From positions 1-64,000 of the forward strand of contig JBAXDH010000003.1 of NCBI GenBank assembly GCA_037141055.1: DNA of 64,000 bases. Reading direction: 5' to 3'. The DNA is from CAIVAT01 sp037141055 (GTDB taxonomy: Bacteria; Bacteroidota; Bacteroidia; Bacteroidales; FEN-979). Each line of letters opens with the position of its first letter. Positions within the stretch are counted from its first letter, which is position 1. Below are positions 26,744 to 35,987 of this stretch, piece by piece. The notes beneath the pieces are model-generated. The model was not told where the DNA came from, made no database searches, and was given only the letters and a program-made list of their open reading frames with translations. Both the position numbers and the translations under genes were made by a program.

Positions 26744-28372
26744 ATGAATAGATCAAACCTGCTGTTATTCGCTTTCTGTATTTTATTCGCATCCTGCTCA
26801 AATTATGATCGTCAGCAGGGGAAAACGGTATTCCGCTACAATGAAGCTGCCAACATTTCAACACTGGATCCTGCATTTGCCAAAGATCAAACCATCATCT
26901 GGGCGGCAAACCAGGTGTACAACGGTCTTATTCAGCTAAACGACCGGATGGAGATTCTCCCTTGTATTGCAACCTCATGGGAAATTTCAGAATCAGGACT
27001 GGATTATACGTTTCACCTTCGCCGGGATGTGCTGTTCCATGACAGTCCTGCTTTTACAGGCGGCAAAGGGCGCTGCGTGACTGCCAGGGATTTTGTCTTT
27101 TCCTTTAACCGGCTCGTTGATCCAAAGGTGGCATCTCCCGGGGCCTGGCTGTTCAACAACATCAACCGGTCGGCCGGTCATTCCGCTTTTGAAGCACCCG
27201 ACGATTCCACCTTCATCATTCACCTGCAGCAGCCGTTTCCACCGTTCCTGAGGACGCTCTGCATGCAGTATTGTTCCGTGATTCCGAAAGAAGCAATTGA
27301 CTACTACGGCGGTGAATTCCGAAGAAATCCGGTTGGCACGGGCCCGTTCATGTTTAAAATGTGGGAAGAAGGGGTCAAACTGGTGTTGCTGAAGAATCCC
27401 CGGTATTTTGAAACCGAAAACGGGCAAAGGCTGCCTTACCTTGATGCCGTGGCCATTACATTCGTTCCCGACAAGCAATCGGCCTTCCTCGAATTTATCA
27501 AGGGCAATCTCGACCTGATGTCGGGAATTGATCCGACTTACAAAGATGAACTGCTGACAAAAGAGGGAAAACTTCAGCAGAAGTATTTTTCAACGATCAA
27601 CCTGATCACACAGCCATACCTGAATACGGAGTACCTGGGGTTCATGGTCGGAAAAAACAGTACGACCGCGCCTGCGGGCGTTCCTGCGAAGGAAATCAGG
27701 AAGGCGATAAACCTTGCCTTTGACAGGAAAAAAATGATCCGCTACCTGCGGAACAACATCGGGGTTCCAGGCTGCCAGGGGATTACACCAAAGGGATTGC
27801 CTTCGTTTGATTCCGGAAATGTTTTTTACGATTACAATCCTGTAAAAGCACGGCAACTGCTTGCCGCCGCCGGCCATCCCGGAGGATCCGGGCTGCCGCC
27901 TGTCGTTTTAACATCCACCTCCGATTACCTCGATATCTGCAAATACATCCAGCACCAGGTTTCGGCAATCGGCATTGATCTCAGGATCGAGGTGAGTCCT
28001 CCGGCTGCCGTGAAAGAGATGAAAGCCGAAGCAAAGCTGCCTTTTTTCAGGGCTTCATGGATCGCGGATTACCCGGATGCTGAAAATTACCTTTCGATGT
28101 TCTATTCAAAAAATTTCTGTCCGAAAGGACCGAATTACACCCATTTTTCGAACCCGGAATTTGACCGTCTGTACGAAAAATCAATGGAAACCGTCAGCGA
28201 TTCGCTGAGATTCAGCTACTACCGCCGGATGGAAAACATCATGATGGAGGAGGCGCCGGTGGTGATTCTCTACTATGACCAGGTACTTCGCTTTGTGCGG
28301 AAGAATATCCGCGGACTTGGCAGCAACCCGATGAACCTCCTGACGCTGAAACACGTTACAAAGTCACGGTAA
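26744..28372 (+). CDS. peptide/nickel-type ABC transporter substrate-binding lipoprotein
   Basis: 542 aa. Lipoprotein signal peptide with lipobox FASC (Cys about residue 18), then the SBP_bac_5 fold: FRYNEAANISTLDPAFAKDQ, YTFHLRRDVLFHD, and IRKAINLAFDRKKMIRY. This family delivers oligopeptides to Dpp/Opp-type permeases in the periplasm. No permease or ATPase genes are next to it. A -7 match TATTTTTG (26726-26733) ends 10 bp before the ATG, implying a very short leader. Divergent from the two M1 peptidases, which fits peptide use. Its 3' end overlaps the convergent MBL gene by 17 bp. Confidence 0.9.
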   Translation: MNRSNLLLFAFCILFASCSNYDRQQGKTVFRYNEAANISTLDPAFAKDQTIIWAANQVYNGLIQLNDRMEILPCIATSWEISESGLDYTFHLRRDVLFHDSPAFTGGKGRCVTARDFVFSFNRLVDPKVASPGAWLFNNINRSAGHSAFEAPDDSTFIIHLQQPFPPFLRTLCMQYCSVIPKEAIDYYGGEFRRNPVGTGPFMFKMWEEGVKLVLLKNPRYFETENGQRLPYLDAVAITFVPDKQSAFLEFIKGNLDLMSGIDPTYKDELLTKEGKLQQKYFSTINLITQPYLNTEYLGFMVGKNSTTAPAGVPAKEIRKAINLAFDRKKMIRYLRNNIGVPGCQGITPKGLPSFDSGNVFYDYNPVKARQLLAAAGHPGGSGLPPVVLTSTSDYLDICKYIQHQVSAIGIDLRIEVSPPAAVKEMKAEAKLPFFRASWIADYPDAENYLSMFYSKNFCPKGPNYTHFSNPEFDRLYEKSMETVSDSLRFSYYRRMENIMMEEAPVVILYYDQVLRFVRKNIRGLGSNPMNLLTLKHVTKSR

Positions 28373-29123
28373 GTCCGTCGTACGCCAGTTTCACAAAACC
28401 GGGCAACTCCGTGCTGACATCCTTAAACGTTCCCATCTGGTGGCTTATGTGCGTCAGGAAACCCTGTTCCGGCTGAAATTCCTGCATCAGGGCAAGGGCT
28501 TCCTCCAGGTTAAAATGAGAATAATGCTTTTGTTTCCTGAGCGCGTTCAGAACGATGATTTTCGACCCCCTGATCTTATCCTTTTCCTTCTGCGGAATAC
28601 TGACAGCATCCGTTATATATGTAAAATCGCCGATACGGAACCCGAATACAAATTTGTCGCTGTTATAATGCAACGCCTTTACCGGAATGATCTTTTGCCC
28701 GCCGATCACAAAAGGTTTGTTTACCAGCCGGTGAAGTACGATCTCGGGAACACCGGGGTAGGGGTTCTTTTCAAATGCATAGGAGAATTCAAGCCTGATG
28801 TTGCGCTGTACATCGGCCGAGGCATATACATCGGCAGGCCTGCTGTTGATATAGTTAAATGCACGGACATCATCCAGTCCGCCAATGTGGTCCTTATGTC
28901 CATGCGTTATCAGGATGGCATCAACCGACCTGATGTTTTCACGGAGCATCTGCTGCCTGAAATCAGGTCCGCAATCGATGATAATCCGGTGGTCATCCGT
29001 TTCAACGGAGATGGCTGAACGCAACCTTTTGTCGCGTACATCCGCCGATTTGCAGACTTCGCATTCGCAGGCGATCACGGGCACTCCCTGCGAAGTTCCG
29101 GTACCAAGAAAGGTGATCTTCAT
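28356..29123 (-). CDS. MBL-fold metallo-hydrolase (PhnP/RNase Z-like subgroup)
   Basis: 255 aa. MKITFLGTGTSQGVP followed by Cys residues in ACECEVC, the metal motif THGHKDHIGG, a later His in KALHYNS and the terminal LTHISHQMG. This matches the PhnP-like subgroup of metallo-beta-lactamase hydrolases, often phosphodiesterases. The substrate cannot be inferred from context. The 3' end overlaps the convergent lipoprotein gene by 17 bp. Confidence 0.9.
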   Translation of the reverse strand: MKITFLGTGTSQGVPVIACECEVCKSADVRDKRLRSAISVETDDHRIIIDCGPDFRQQMLRENIRSVDAILITHGHKDHIGGLDDVRAFNYINSRPADVYASADVQRNIRLEFSYAFEKNPYPGVPEIVLHRLVNKPFVIGGQKIIPVKALHYNSDKFVFGFRIGDFTYITDAVSIPQKEKDKIRGSKIIVLNALRKQKHYSHFNLEEALALMQEFQPEQGFLTHISHQMGTFKDVSTELPGFVKLAYDGLTVTL

Positions 29124-29203
29124 TTTTCAAAATTATACTTTATTAACAAAGGAAATAATACTTTGCCGGGAAACAATGCGTTTACTTCCGATTACGATGC
29201 CAT

Positions 29204-29235
29204 TTTGCTTGGTTCATCAGGAATGATTACCTTTG
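29204..29235 (+). promoter_or_regulatory. promoter of the DUF6913-dapA pair
   Basis: TTTG (29204-29207), 20-bp spacer, TACCTTTG (29228-29235), complete consensus match. Predicted start about 29239, leader about 31 nt before the ATG at 29270. Confidence 0.7.
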
Positions 29236-29269
29236 CAAATCAGTATGAATGAAGAACTAACTGAAAATT

Positions 29270-29827
29270 ATGTTTGCAAGACTTAGAACTAAAATCGGAC
29301 AATATTATTACAGGAAAGAGCAATCGCGTTCTGAGCGTATGTGCCAGATGATAAATCTGAAGGACGCCAAACGGATCGGGATCCTGTACACGCTTGATGA
29401 TGTTCCTGATTATGACAGAGTTTCGCAATTCGTTTCGCAATTACAGGGAGATCATAAAGAGGTAAAAGCGCTGGGTTTTGTAAAAAACAAGATCCTTGTT
29501 CAGCGGTTTTTACCGAAATTATCGTACGATTTCTTTTCCAGGCGTGATCTTACGTGGTTTTACAAACCCATTCACAAGCAGGTAAAAGATTTTATTGAAA
29601 ATGAGTTTGACCTGTTGATTGATCTTAGTCTTCATGATAATTTTGCGTTGAAATATATTTCAGGACTGTCAAAAGCCCTGTTCCGGGTTGGCAAGTTTTC
29701 GGAGATAAATGCCGAATATTATGATCTGATGATCGATATGAAGCCAACCACCACTTCTGAGGAATACCTCCTGCAGGTTCAGCATTATCTTACCGTGATC
29801 AAACCGTATGCGAAAAGGATTTCATAA
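29270..29827 (+). CDS. DUF6913 family conserved hypothetical protein
   Basis: 185 aa, cytosolic, no signal or membrane segment. It has an N-terminal basic helix (FARLRTKIGQYYYRKEQSRSERM), then an alpha/beta core with VSQFVSQLQGDHKEVKALGF and FDLLIDLSLHDNFALKYIS. It resembles the Bacteroidota-restricted DUF6913 proteins, which commonly precede dapA; function unknown. It overlaps dapA by 20 bp and shares its promoter, so a role tied to lysine or peptidoglycan precursor synthesis, or to translational coupling of dapA, is possible. Confidence 0.75.
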   Translation: MFARLRTKIGQYYYRKEQSRSERMCQMINLKDAKRIGILYTLDDVPDYDRVSQFVSQLQGDHKEVKALGFVKNKILVQRFLPKLSYDFFSRRDLTWFYKPIHKQVKDFIENEFDLLIDLSLHDNFALKYISGLSKALFRVGKFSEINAEYYDLMIDMKPTTTSEEYLLQVQHYLTVIKPYAKRIS

Positions 29828-30701
29828 ATTCCAGGGAACGGGTGTCGCCATTGTGACTCCGTTCAAAAAAAGCGGGGCCATTGATTTTGAAGCATTTGAA
29901 AAAATCATTAACCACATTATCAATGGCGGTGTAAATTTCATCGTCGTCCTTGGTACGACCGGCGAATCATCCACCGTTTCCAAACCTGAAAAAAAAGCCC
30001 TTGTCGAATTTGCGGTCAGGGCCATTAACAAGCGGGTTCCGCTGGTGGTGGGAATCGGCGGGAACAGCACTTCAGATGTTGTCCTGGCTATTCACCGCAC
30101 GCCGTTGAAAGGTGTCGACGGGATACTTTCGGTATGTCCGTATTATTCGAAGCCGCAACAGGAAGGCATTTACCAGCATTTCAAGATTATTGCAGAAACA
30201 AGCCCTGTTCCGGTCATCCTGTATACGGTACCCGGACGGACCAGCAGCAACATCGCGGCGCCCACCACCTTGAGGCTTGCGAAAGATTGTCCGAATATTG
30301 TCGGCATCAAGGAGGCATCGGGTAATTTTGACCAGATCTTCCAGGTGATAAAGAACAGGCCCAAGGATTTTTTAGTGCTGTCGGGTGATGACGCGCTGAC
30401 GCTGCCGCTGATTGCCGCAGGGGCAGATGGAGTCATTTCCGTTACGGCAAACGCCTTTCCGAAGGAGTTTTCAAAGATGGTCAGCCATGCGCGGGAGGCC
30501 AATTTCAAGTCTGCCAGGGCTTTCCATTATAAACTGGTTGATTTTACGAATTCCCTGTTTGCAGATGGCAGCCCGTCAGGGATAAAAGCAGCCCTGGAAC
30601 TGAAAAAGCTTTGTCATAATTACCTGCGACTACCCCTGGTGCCGGTAAACCAGGAAGCCTATAAGTTAATTCACCTTTGCATTGACCAAATCGAAAAATA
30701 G
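29808..30701 (+). CDS. dapA: 4-hydroxy-tetrahydrodipicolinate synthase
   Basis: 297 aa, standard length. TIM-barrel aldolase with the GTTGESSTV phosphate-binding loop, VCPYYSKPQQEGIYQHF, the proton-relay Tyr in ILYTVPGR and the Schiff-base Lys in VGIKEASGNF. It condenses pyruvate with aspartate semialdehyde, the first committed step to lysine and diaminopimelate. It overlaps the DUF6913 gene by 20 bp and is followed after 1 bp by the M14 peptidase ATG, so transcription may continue. Confidence 0.97.
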   Translation: MRKGFHKFQGTGVAIVTPFKKSGAIDFEAFEKIINHIINGGVNFIVVLGTTGESSTVSKPEKKALVEFAVRAINKRVPLVVGIGGNSTSDVVLAIHRTPLKGVDGILSVCPYYSKPQQEGIYQHFKIIAETSPVPVILYTVPGRTSSNIAAPTTLRLAKDCPNIVGIKEASGNFDQIFQVIKNRPKDFLVLSGDDALTLPLIAAGADGVISVTANAFPKEFSKMVSHAREANFKSARAFHYKLVDFTNSLFADGSPSGIKAALELKKLCHNYLRLPLVPVNQEAYKLIHLCIDQIEK

Positions 30702-30702
30702 C

Positions 30703-32436
30703 ATGAAAAACATATACATTGGGCTGGTTGCATTTTTTTTCATTGCCATAGCCCGGCCGGCCATCTCGCAAAATGCCGATGTTCATTTGCTGGACAGCAT
30801 TTTCGCCAACAGGGGAGAAGTGTATTTTTCTTTTAAAATTTCCGACAGGGATGATCTGCATTTCCTTACACGGATGATCTCCATCGACAACGTGAAAGGC
30901 AAAACAGTTCTGGCCTACGCAAACAAAAAAGAATTTTCCGGGTTTTTGAAATACAAAGCCGATTACAAAATTTTACCCCCTCCTGGATCCCTGTTAAATG
31001 AATCGGAGATCAATCCAATAAGAACTGGTGATACTCCCGGCGACCGCACGCTGTGGAATTTTTATCCTACCTATGAGCAATATGTAGGATTCATGACCGG
31101 TTTTGCCGCCTCTTATCCCAATCTTTGTCGGTTGGATACTGTGGGGCAATCCATCCAGGGCAGGCTGATCCTTGCTTTACGAATCAGCAAGAATATCAGC
31201 ATCGAAGAGCCCGAACCGCAATTTCTCTATACATCATCCATTCATGGCGATGAAACCACAGGGTATGTGCTCATGCTGCACCTTATTGACCACCTGCTGT
31301 CCAATTACGGAACCGACCCGGTTGTAACGGACCTTGTAAACACCACGGAAATATGCATCAATCCCCTGTCAAATCCCGATGGCACGTATCATGGCGGAAA
31401 TAATAGCGTGAACGGGGCGGTGCGTTACAATGCGAACAATATCGACCTGAACCGGAATTTTCCCGATCCCAAAGTGGGCCAGCATCCCGACGGCAATCCG
31501 TGGCAGCCTGAAACCCAGGCCTGGATGAGTTATGCCGACAACAACCATTTCACAATGTCCGCTAATTTTCACGGCGGGGCCGAGGTGTTCAATTATCCAT
31601 GGGACACTTGGGCAAAACTGGCGGCCGATGATGACTGGTGGCAGTTTGTCGGCCGGGAATGGGCAGACACTGTTCATAAATACAGTCCGTCGGGGTATTT
31701 CACCGATCTGGTGAACGGGATTACCAACGGGTACGCCTGGTATGAACTCAACGGAGGCAGGCAGGATTACATGAATTACTGGCACAACTGCCGTGAAGTG
31801 ACGGTTGAGATATCGAGTATCAAGCTATTGCCTGCAAGCCAGTTAATCTCATTCTGGAATTATAATTATCGATCTTTTCTGAACTATATCAAAGAAACGC
31901 ATTATGGATTTAACGGTACTGTCACTGATACCGTAACCGACCTGCCCATCGCAGCAAAAGTGTTCATCACCGGCCACGACCAGGATTTTTCGGAGGTGTA
32001 TTCACGCGGAACCACGGGATTTTATGCCCGCCCGATTCATGATGGCAGTTACAACGTGACGTTTACCGCCCCTGGGTATTTTGCGAAGACCATCAACAAT
32101 GTGACGGTTTCAAACCGTAATACCACCAGCCTCAGCGTGCAGTTGCGCCCGCTTACATACGATGCCCAGGATAAGAGTGTGATTTCCGTGGTTGTGTATC
32201 CCAACCCGTCCGACGGTCATTTCAGGTTGATTTTACCCGAAAATCCAATCAATCCATCCTGTTCCATCCAGATCATCGATCTTCTTGGAAATGTTGTTTA
32301 CAGGTCGGATGTAGCGCGTTATTCCGGGAACTCTACGGTTGAGATTGATGTTCCCGGCCTTTCAAACGGCCTTTATTATCTGAAGTTTAATTCGGGCTAC
32401 CGGATTTACCTTGATAAGCTGATCATCAGGAAATAA
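30703..32436 (+). CDS. secreted M14 zinc carboxypeptidase with T9SS sorting domain
   Basis: 577 aa from ATG 30703, which gives a good signal peptide (KNIYIGLVAFFFIAIARPAISQ); an earlier in-frame start lies inside dapA. M14 domain: zinc ligands in SIHGDETTG (His about 180, Glu about 183) and in the FHGGAEVFNYPWD region, catalytic Glu in VTVEISS (about 368). Then a carboxypeptidase regulatory-like beta domain (FNGTVTDTVTDLPIAAKVFI) and a type A T9SS sorting domain (VYPNPSDGHFRLIL ... DKLIIRK). It cleaves C-terminal residues of peptides outside the cell. Confidence 0.93.
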   Translation: MKNIYIGLVAFFFIAIARPAISQNADVHLLDSIFANRGEVYFSFKISDRDDLHFLTRMISIDNVKGKTVLAYANKKEFSGFLKYKADYKILPPPGSLLNESEINPIRTGDTPGDRTLWNFYPTYEQYVGFMTGFAASYPNLCRLDTVGQSIQGRLILALRISKNISIEEPEPQFLYTSSIHGDETTGYVLMLHLIDHLLSNYGTDPVVTDLVNTTEICINPLSNPDGTYHGGNNSVNGAVRYNANNIDLNRNFPDPKVGQHPDGNPWQPETQAWMSYADNNHFTMSANFHGGAEVFNYPWDTWAKLAADDDWWQFVGREWADTVHKYSPSGYFTDLVNGITNGYAWYELNGGRQDYMNYWHNCREVTVEISSIKLLPASQLISFWNYNYRSFLNYIKETHYGFNGTVTDTVTDLPIAAKVFITGHDQDFSEVYSRGTTGFYARPIHDGSYNVTFTAPGYFAKTINNVTVSNRNTTSLSVQLRPLTYDAQDKSVISVVVYPNPSDGHFRLILPENPINPSCSIQIIDLLGNVVYRSDVARYSGNSTVEIDVPGLSNGLYYLKFNSGYRIYLDKLIIRK

Positions 32437-32445
32437 CGATCCGAT

Positions 32446-33375
32446 TCACAGCCTGACGCCGATTCCGAAAATAATCCTGAATGACAAAAGCATCACAACC
32501 GTAATGACCGGCAGGATCAGGTTGTATTTTATGGTGCGTGGCTCTTCGTCAAAATAGGCATCCTCCATGCTGAAACTTCTGCCAAGGATCGGGATCAGAA
32601 ACAGTATCATCGATAAATTTATCGCTATCTCGAATGCGGTGACCTTCGGCAGTTTAAGGATGAAAATAACCAGGTTTCCGACAAAATAGGGAATAAAAAA
32701 CTGGCTCAGGATAAACCTGATCCTGTATCTGCCGAGCAGATCGTTAAAGTAGATATTGGCCGAATGCAATGACAGGCGCGTAATTATCAAGCCTATCGTA
32801 AACATGGCGACAAACCCTGCGATGGTCAGAATCACCTTGCCAGTGTCCATTACAAACAGGTACATTAGCACATATCCAAACCCTTTGCTGAGTATGGCAC
32901 CGACAAGAATTTCGCCGAAAAACCTCGTAAGCATGTGGAATATCATCCACAGGAGCAGCAATCGCAAGATACCGGTTTCGGTTTCAACATTTTTGTACAG
33001 TATGATCATCAGGAGGGACAGCACAAACATGGCGATTGGCCCGCTGCTGAATACTCCTGAAACGGAATCGGGGGTCCATTCGACTCCCCTTATCAGAAAA
33101 TCAACATCATAATAAAAAATCTTGACCGGGATGTCAAATATAATGGCTGTATAGCCAACGATAAAAAGGTTGAGAAGATTCACAACCAGGTAGGCAATCA
33201 GGAAAAGCATGCAGGAATTTAATGAGATGACATTAAAAGTTCCCTTTGGAATCTCGACCTTACCCGTCAACCCCGCCTTTGACAACGTGAAGAGGGAACC
33301 TGTTCTCGCCAGGAAGCGAATTTTACGGTATCCGATGTACAGCCTGTTGTCCGGTGAGATTAACCTTTTTTGCAT
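32446..33375 (-). CDS. multi-pass membrane protein of unknown function
   Basis: 309 aa. A cytosolic N-terminal stretch of about 50 residues (PDNRLYIGYRKIRFLARTGSL) is followed by roughly six or seven hydrophobic helices, including LFLIAYLVVNLLNLFIVGYT and MFVLSLLMIILY. There is no recognisable catalytic motif; the general plan recalls membrane peptidase-like proteins, but no HExxH is present. It follows the alpha-oxoamine synthase gene by 2 bp and is probably co-transcribed with it, which would place it near lipid metabolism; that is inference. Confidence 0.7.
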   Translation of the reverse strand: MQKRLISPDNRLYIGYRKIRFLARTGSLFTLSKAGLTGKVEIPKGTFNVISLNSCMLFLIAYLVVNLLNLFIVGYTAIIFDIPVKIFYYDVDFLIRGVEWTPDSVSGVFSSGPIAMFVLSLLMIILYKNVETETGILRLLLLWMIFHMLTRFFGEILVGAILSKGFGYVLMYLFVMDTGKVILTIAGFVAMFTIGLIITRLSLHSANIYFNDLLGRYRIRFILSQFFIPYFVGNLVIFILKLPKVTAFEIAINLSMILFLIPILGRSFSMEDAYFDEEPRTIKYNLILPVITVVMLLSFRIIFGIGVRL

Positions 33376-33377
33376 TC

Positions 33378-34631
33378 CTAAAATTTGTCTGCCAGGAGTG
33401 GAATTCCCCCTGTGGCATATTTCCCGGCATCAAGATTTTTGCGAACCTCGGCGAAGGCATCGATGGTCCTGTTTACATCCTCGATGGTATGCGATGCTGT
33501 GGGGATGAGCCTGAGCATGATTACTCCCTTGGGCACAACGGGGTAGATAACCACGGAGCAGAATATGCCGAAATTTTCCCGAAGGTCTGCAATAACCTGT
33601 GTGGCTTCAACAGGCCCGCCTTTCAGGAATACAGGCGTTACCGGGGACTGGGTTTTGCCGATATCAAATCCTTTGTCACGTAATCCCGTCTGAAGTGCGG
33701 TAACGATGGTCCAGAGTTTTTCACGCAACTCAGGATGGGTACGGATCATATCCAGACGTTTCAGTGAGCCCACAACCATTGGCAACGGGAGGGACTTCGC
33801 GTAAATCTGAGACCGCATTTTGAAAGTCAGCGCTTTAATGATACGCTTTTCACTGGCAACAAATGCCCCGATTCCGGCCATTGCCTTTGCGAAGGTTCCA
33901 AAATAAACGTCAACTTCATCCATCACATTTTGTTCCTGGCTTGTTCCTGCCCCGGTGTTTCCCATTGTTCCAAAGCCATGGGCATCGTCAACCAGCAGCC
34001 TGAATCCGTATTTTTCTTTAAACTGCAGGATTCCATTCAGGTTTCCAAGGTCACCGGGCATTCCGAAAACCCCTTCAGTGATGACCAGTATCCCGCCTCC
34101 GGTCGCGTCGGCAACTTTGCGGGCGTGGATGATCTGGCTTTCGAATTTTTCCATGTCATTGTGCGGAAATACGAATCGCTTGCCGATGTGCAAACGAAGC
34201 CCGTCGAGGATGCACGCATGCGACTCGGAATCGTAAACAACAACATCGTGACGGTCGAGCATCGAGTCGATGATCGACACCATGCCCATATAGCCGAAAT
34301 TGAGGAGATAGGCTGCCTCCTTGTTTTCAAAAGCGGCAAGTTCCTGCTCGAGTTGCTGGTGGTAACTTGTCTGGCCCGACATCATGCGGGCTCCCATCGG
34401 GGCGGCAAGTCCAAACTTCTCAGAAGCATCGGTATCGGCTTTGCGGACTTCCGGATGGTTGGCCAGGCCGAGATAATTGTTAAGGCTCCACACAAGGACC
34501 GGTTTTCCCCTGAAATACATGTGATTTGAAATTTCCCCTTCCAGTTTCGGAAAAGAAAAATACCCGAAACCTGCATCGGCATACATGCCGAGAGGCCCCA
34601 TGTTGCCAGCAACTTTATCGAAAATATCCAC
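33378..34631 (-). CDS. alpha-oxoamine synthase (serine palmitoyltransferase / cysteate acyltransferase-like)
   Basis: 417 aa, fold-type I PLP enzyme. Motifs: WSLNNYLGLANHPEVRKAD, GARMMSGQTSYHQQLE, catalytic VYDSESHACILDG, LLVDDAHGFGTMG and the PLP Lys in YFGTFAKAMAG (about 248). This family condenses an amino acid with acyl-CoA/ACP. The common Bacteroides serine palmitoyltransferase differs noticeably in its N-terminal region; this form has the extra start MGPLGMYADAGFGYFSFPKL, shared by a second Bacteroidota group that may make sulfonolipid bases (capnine). The substrate, serine versus cysteate, cannot be settled here. The start codon is GTG. Minus-strand -7 box TACTTTTG at 34678-34685. Confidence 0.82.
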   Translation of the reverse strand: MDIFDKVAGNMGPLGMYADAGFGYFSFPKLEGEISNHMYFRGKPVLVWSLNNYLGLANHPEVRKADTDASEKFGLAAPMGARMMSGQTSYHQQLEQELAAFENKEAAYLLNFGYMGMVSIIDSMLDRHDVVVYDSESHACILDGLRLHIGKRFVFPHNDMEKFESQIIHARKVADATGGGILVITEGVFGMPGDLGNLNGILQFKEKYGFRLLVDDAHGFGTMGNTGAGTSQEQNVMDEVDVYFGTFAKAMAGIGAFVASEKRIIKALTFKMRSQIYAKSLPLPMVVGSLKRLDMIRTHPELREKLWTIVTALQTGLRDKGFDIGKTQSPVTPVFLKGGPVEATQVIADLRENFGIFCSVVIYPVVPKGVIMLRLIPTASHTIEDVNRTIDAFAEVRKNLDAGKYATGGIPLLADKF

Positions 34632-34736
34632 CTTTTAAGAATTTAGTTTAACGAATAATAAATGTTTTACCTGTGTGCAAAAGTACCAAAAAACAAATAC
34701 TTTTTAACTCATAGAATCGTTAGCAGTAGTTAATAT

Positions 34737-34767
34737 TATGATATTTCCACATAAAGTTGTAATTTTG
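34737..34767 (+). promoter_or_regulatory. bamD operon promoter, near-leaderless
   Basis: TATG (34737-34740, one mismatch from TTTG), 19-bp spacer, TAATTTTG (34760-34767, full match). The -7 box ends only 4 bp before the bamD ATG (34772). That start is fixed by the lipoprotein signal peptide, so the transcript has almost no leader. Confidence 0.6.
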
Positions 34768-34771
34768 CAAA

Positions 34772-35632
34772 ATGAAGTATAAGGCCATCTTTTTAATAGC
34801 TTTCAGCCTGCTGTTCACGCTTTCCTCCTGTAAATTCCAAAAAATCCTGAAGAGTGGTTCCGTGGATGAGAAGTACGAGGCTGCCGTGAAGTTGTATACC
34901 CAGAAGGATTACTCCAGGGCGTTGCAGCTCTTTGACCAGCTGGCCGGTGCGATGCGCGCCACAGACAAGGCCCAGAAGATCGCTTATTATTACGCTTTTT
35001 GTTATTACAATCAGAAGGATCTCACCCTTGCGGCATATTATTTCAAGCGGTATTCAACAAACTATCCGAACAGTGCGGAGGCTGAAGAGTGCATGTTCAT
35101 GGGGGCCTATTGCAATTTCCTGAATTCCCCGGAATACAGCCTCGATCAAACAATTACATACGATGCCCTGAAGGATTTGCAATTGTTTACGAACACGTAT
35201 CCCACCAGCAAAAGAGTATCAGAGTGCAACGATCTTATCGACAAGCTCAGGCTGAAACTGGAGATGAAGGATTACAAGATCGCCAAGCTGTTTTACCGCA
35301 TGGATGACTATACGGCATCCATTCAAATGCTGAACAATATTCTGAAAGATTTCCCCGACACCCCTCATAAGGAAGAAGTTTTATTTCTGATCATAAAATC
35401 ATATCACAAGTTTGCCAAGCAAAGTATTTTTGAAAAGCAAAAAGATCGCCACGCGAAAGCCATATTAGCCTACAATGAATTTGTGGCACAATACCCCGAG
35501 AGCAAGTTCATGGCTGAAGCGTCAGACATGAAGGAGCGGTCAAGAAAAGAGCTGGAAGGCATCTATGACAGGGATCAGAAAAAAATACTTCATGAAAGTT
35601 CTAAAATTCAATCATTAACCCCAATAAAGTGA
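34772..35632 (+). CDS. bamD: outer membrane assembly lipoprotein BamD
   Basis: 286 aa. Signal peptide with lipobox TLSSC (Cys about residue 20), then tetratricopeptide-like helical repeats such as AVKLYTQKDYSRALQLFDQL and AYYFKRYSTNYPNSAEAEE. BamD links BamA to the outer membrane assembly complex on the periplasmic face. It is the first gene of bamD-rpoZ-coaBC-DUF4835-recN, an order shared across Bacteroidota; the next gene follows after 2 bp. Confidence 0.94.
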   Translation: MKYKAIFLIAFSLLFTLSSCKFQKILKSGSVDEKYEAAVKLYTQKDYSRALQLFDQLAGAMRATDKAQKIAYYYAFCYYNQKDLTLAAYYFKRYSTNYPNSAEAEECMFMGAYCNFLNSPEYSLDQTITYDALKDLQLFTNTYPTSKRVSECNDLIDKLRLKLEMKDYKIAKLFYRMDDYTASIQMLNNILKDFPDTPHKEEVLFLIIKSYHKFAKQSIFEKQKDRHAKAILAYNEFVAQYPESKFMAEASDMKERSRKELEGIYDRDQKKILHESSKIQSLTPIK

Positions 35633-35634
35633 CC

Positions 35635-35970
35635 ATGGATTATAAAAAGGTAAAAACGGATGTTCACGCTGTAACCCGCAATATTGAGGATTTCACGGCA
35701 GGTACCAACAACATGTATGAAACTGTTGCTGTCATTTCCAAGCGTGCAAATCAGATTGGCCTTGAAATTAAGGAAGAACTGAACCAGAAGCTCTCGGAAT
35801 TTGCAACAACGACCGATAACCTCGAAGAGGTATTTGAAAATCGTGAGCAGATCGAGATCGCCAAGTATTACGAACATCTTCCTAAACCTACGTTAATCGC
35901 CATTCATGAATACCTCAACGGCGAGGTTTATTTTCGCAATCCCCATAAGGAGCGGCCAGAGGACTTTTAA
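35635..35970 (+). CDS. rpoZ: RNA polymerase omega subunit, Bacteroidota form
   Basis: 111 aa from ATG 35635. Contains the Rpb6/omega core: AGTNNMYETVAVISKRANQIG and a following helix EIKEELNQKLSEF, as in Bacteroidota omega proteins, which are divergent and often annotated only as hypothetical. It binds the beta' subunit and helps RNA polymerase assembly. Two bases after bamD and 17 before coaBC. Confidence 0.88.
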   Translation: MDYKKVKTDVHAVTRNIEDFTAGTNNMYETVAVISKRANQIGLEIKEELNQKLSEFATTTDNLEEVFENREQIEIAKYYEHLPKPTLIAIHEYLNGEVYFRNPHKERPEDF

Positions 35971-35987
35971 CAATAACTCATTCCGTC

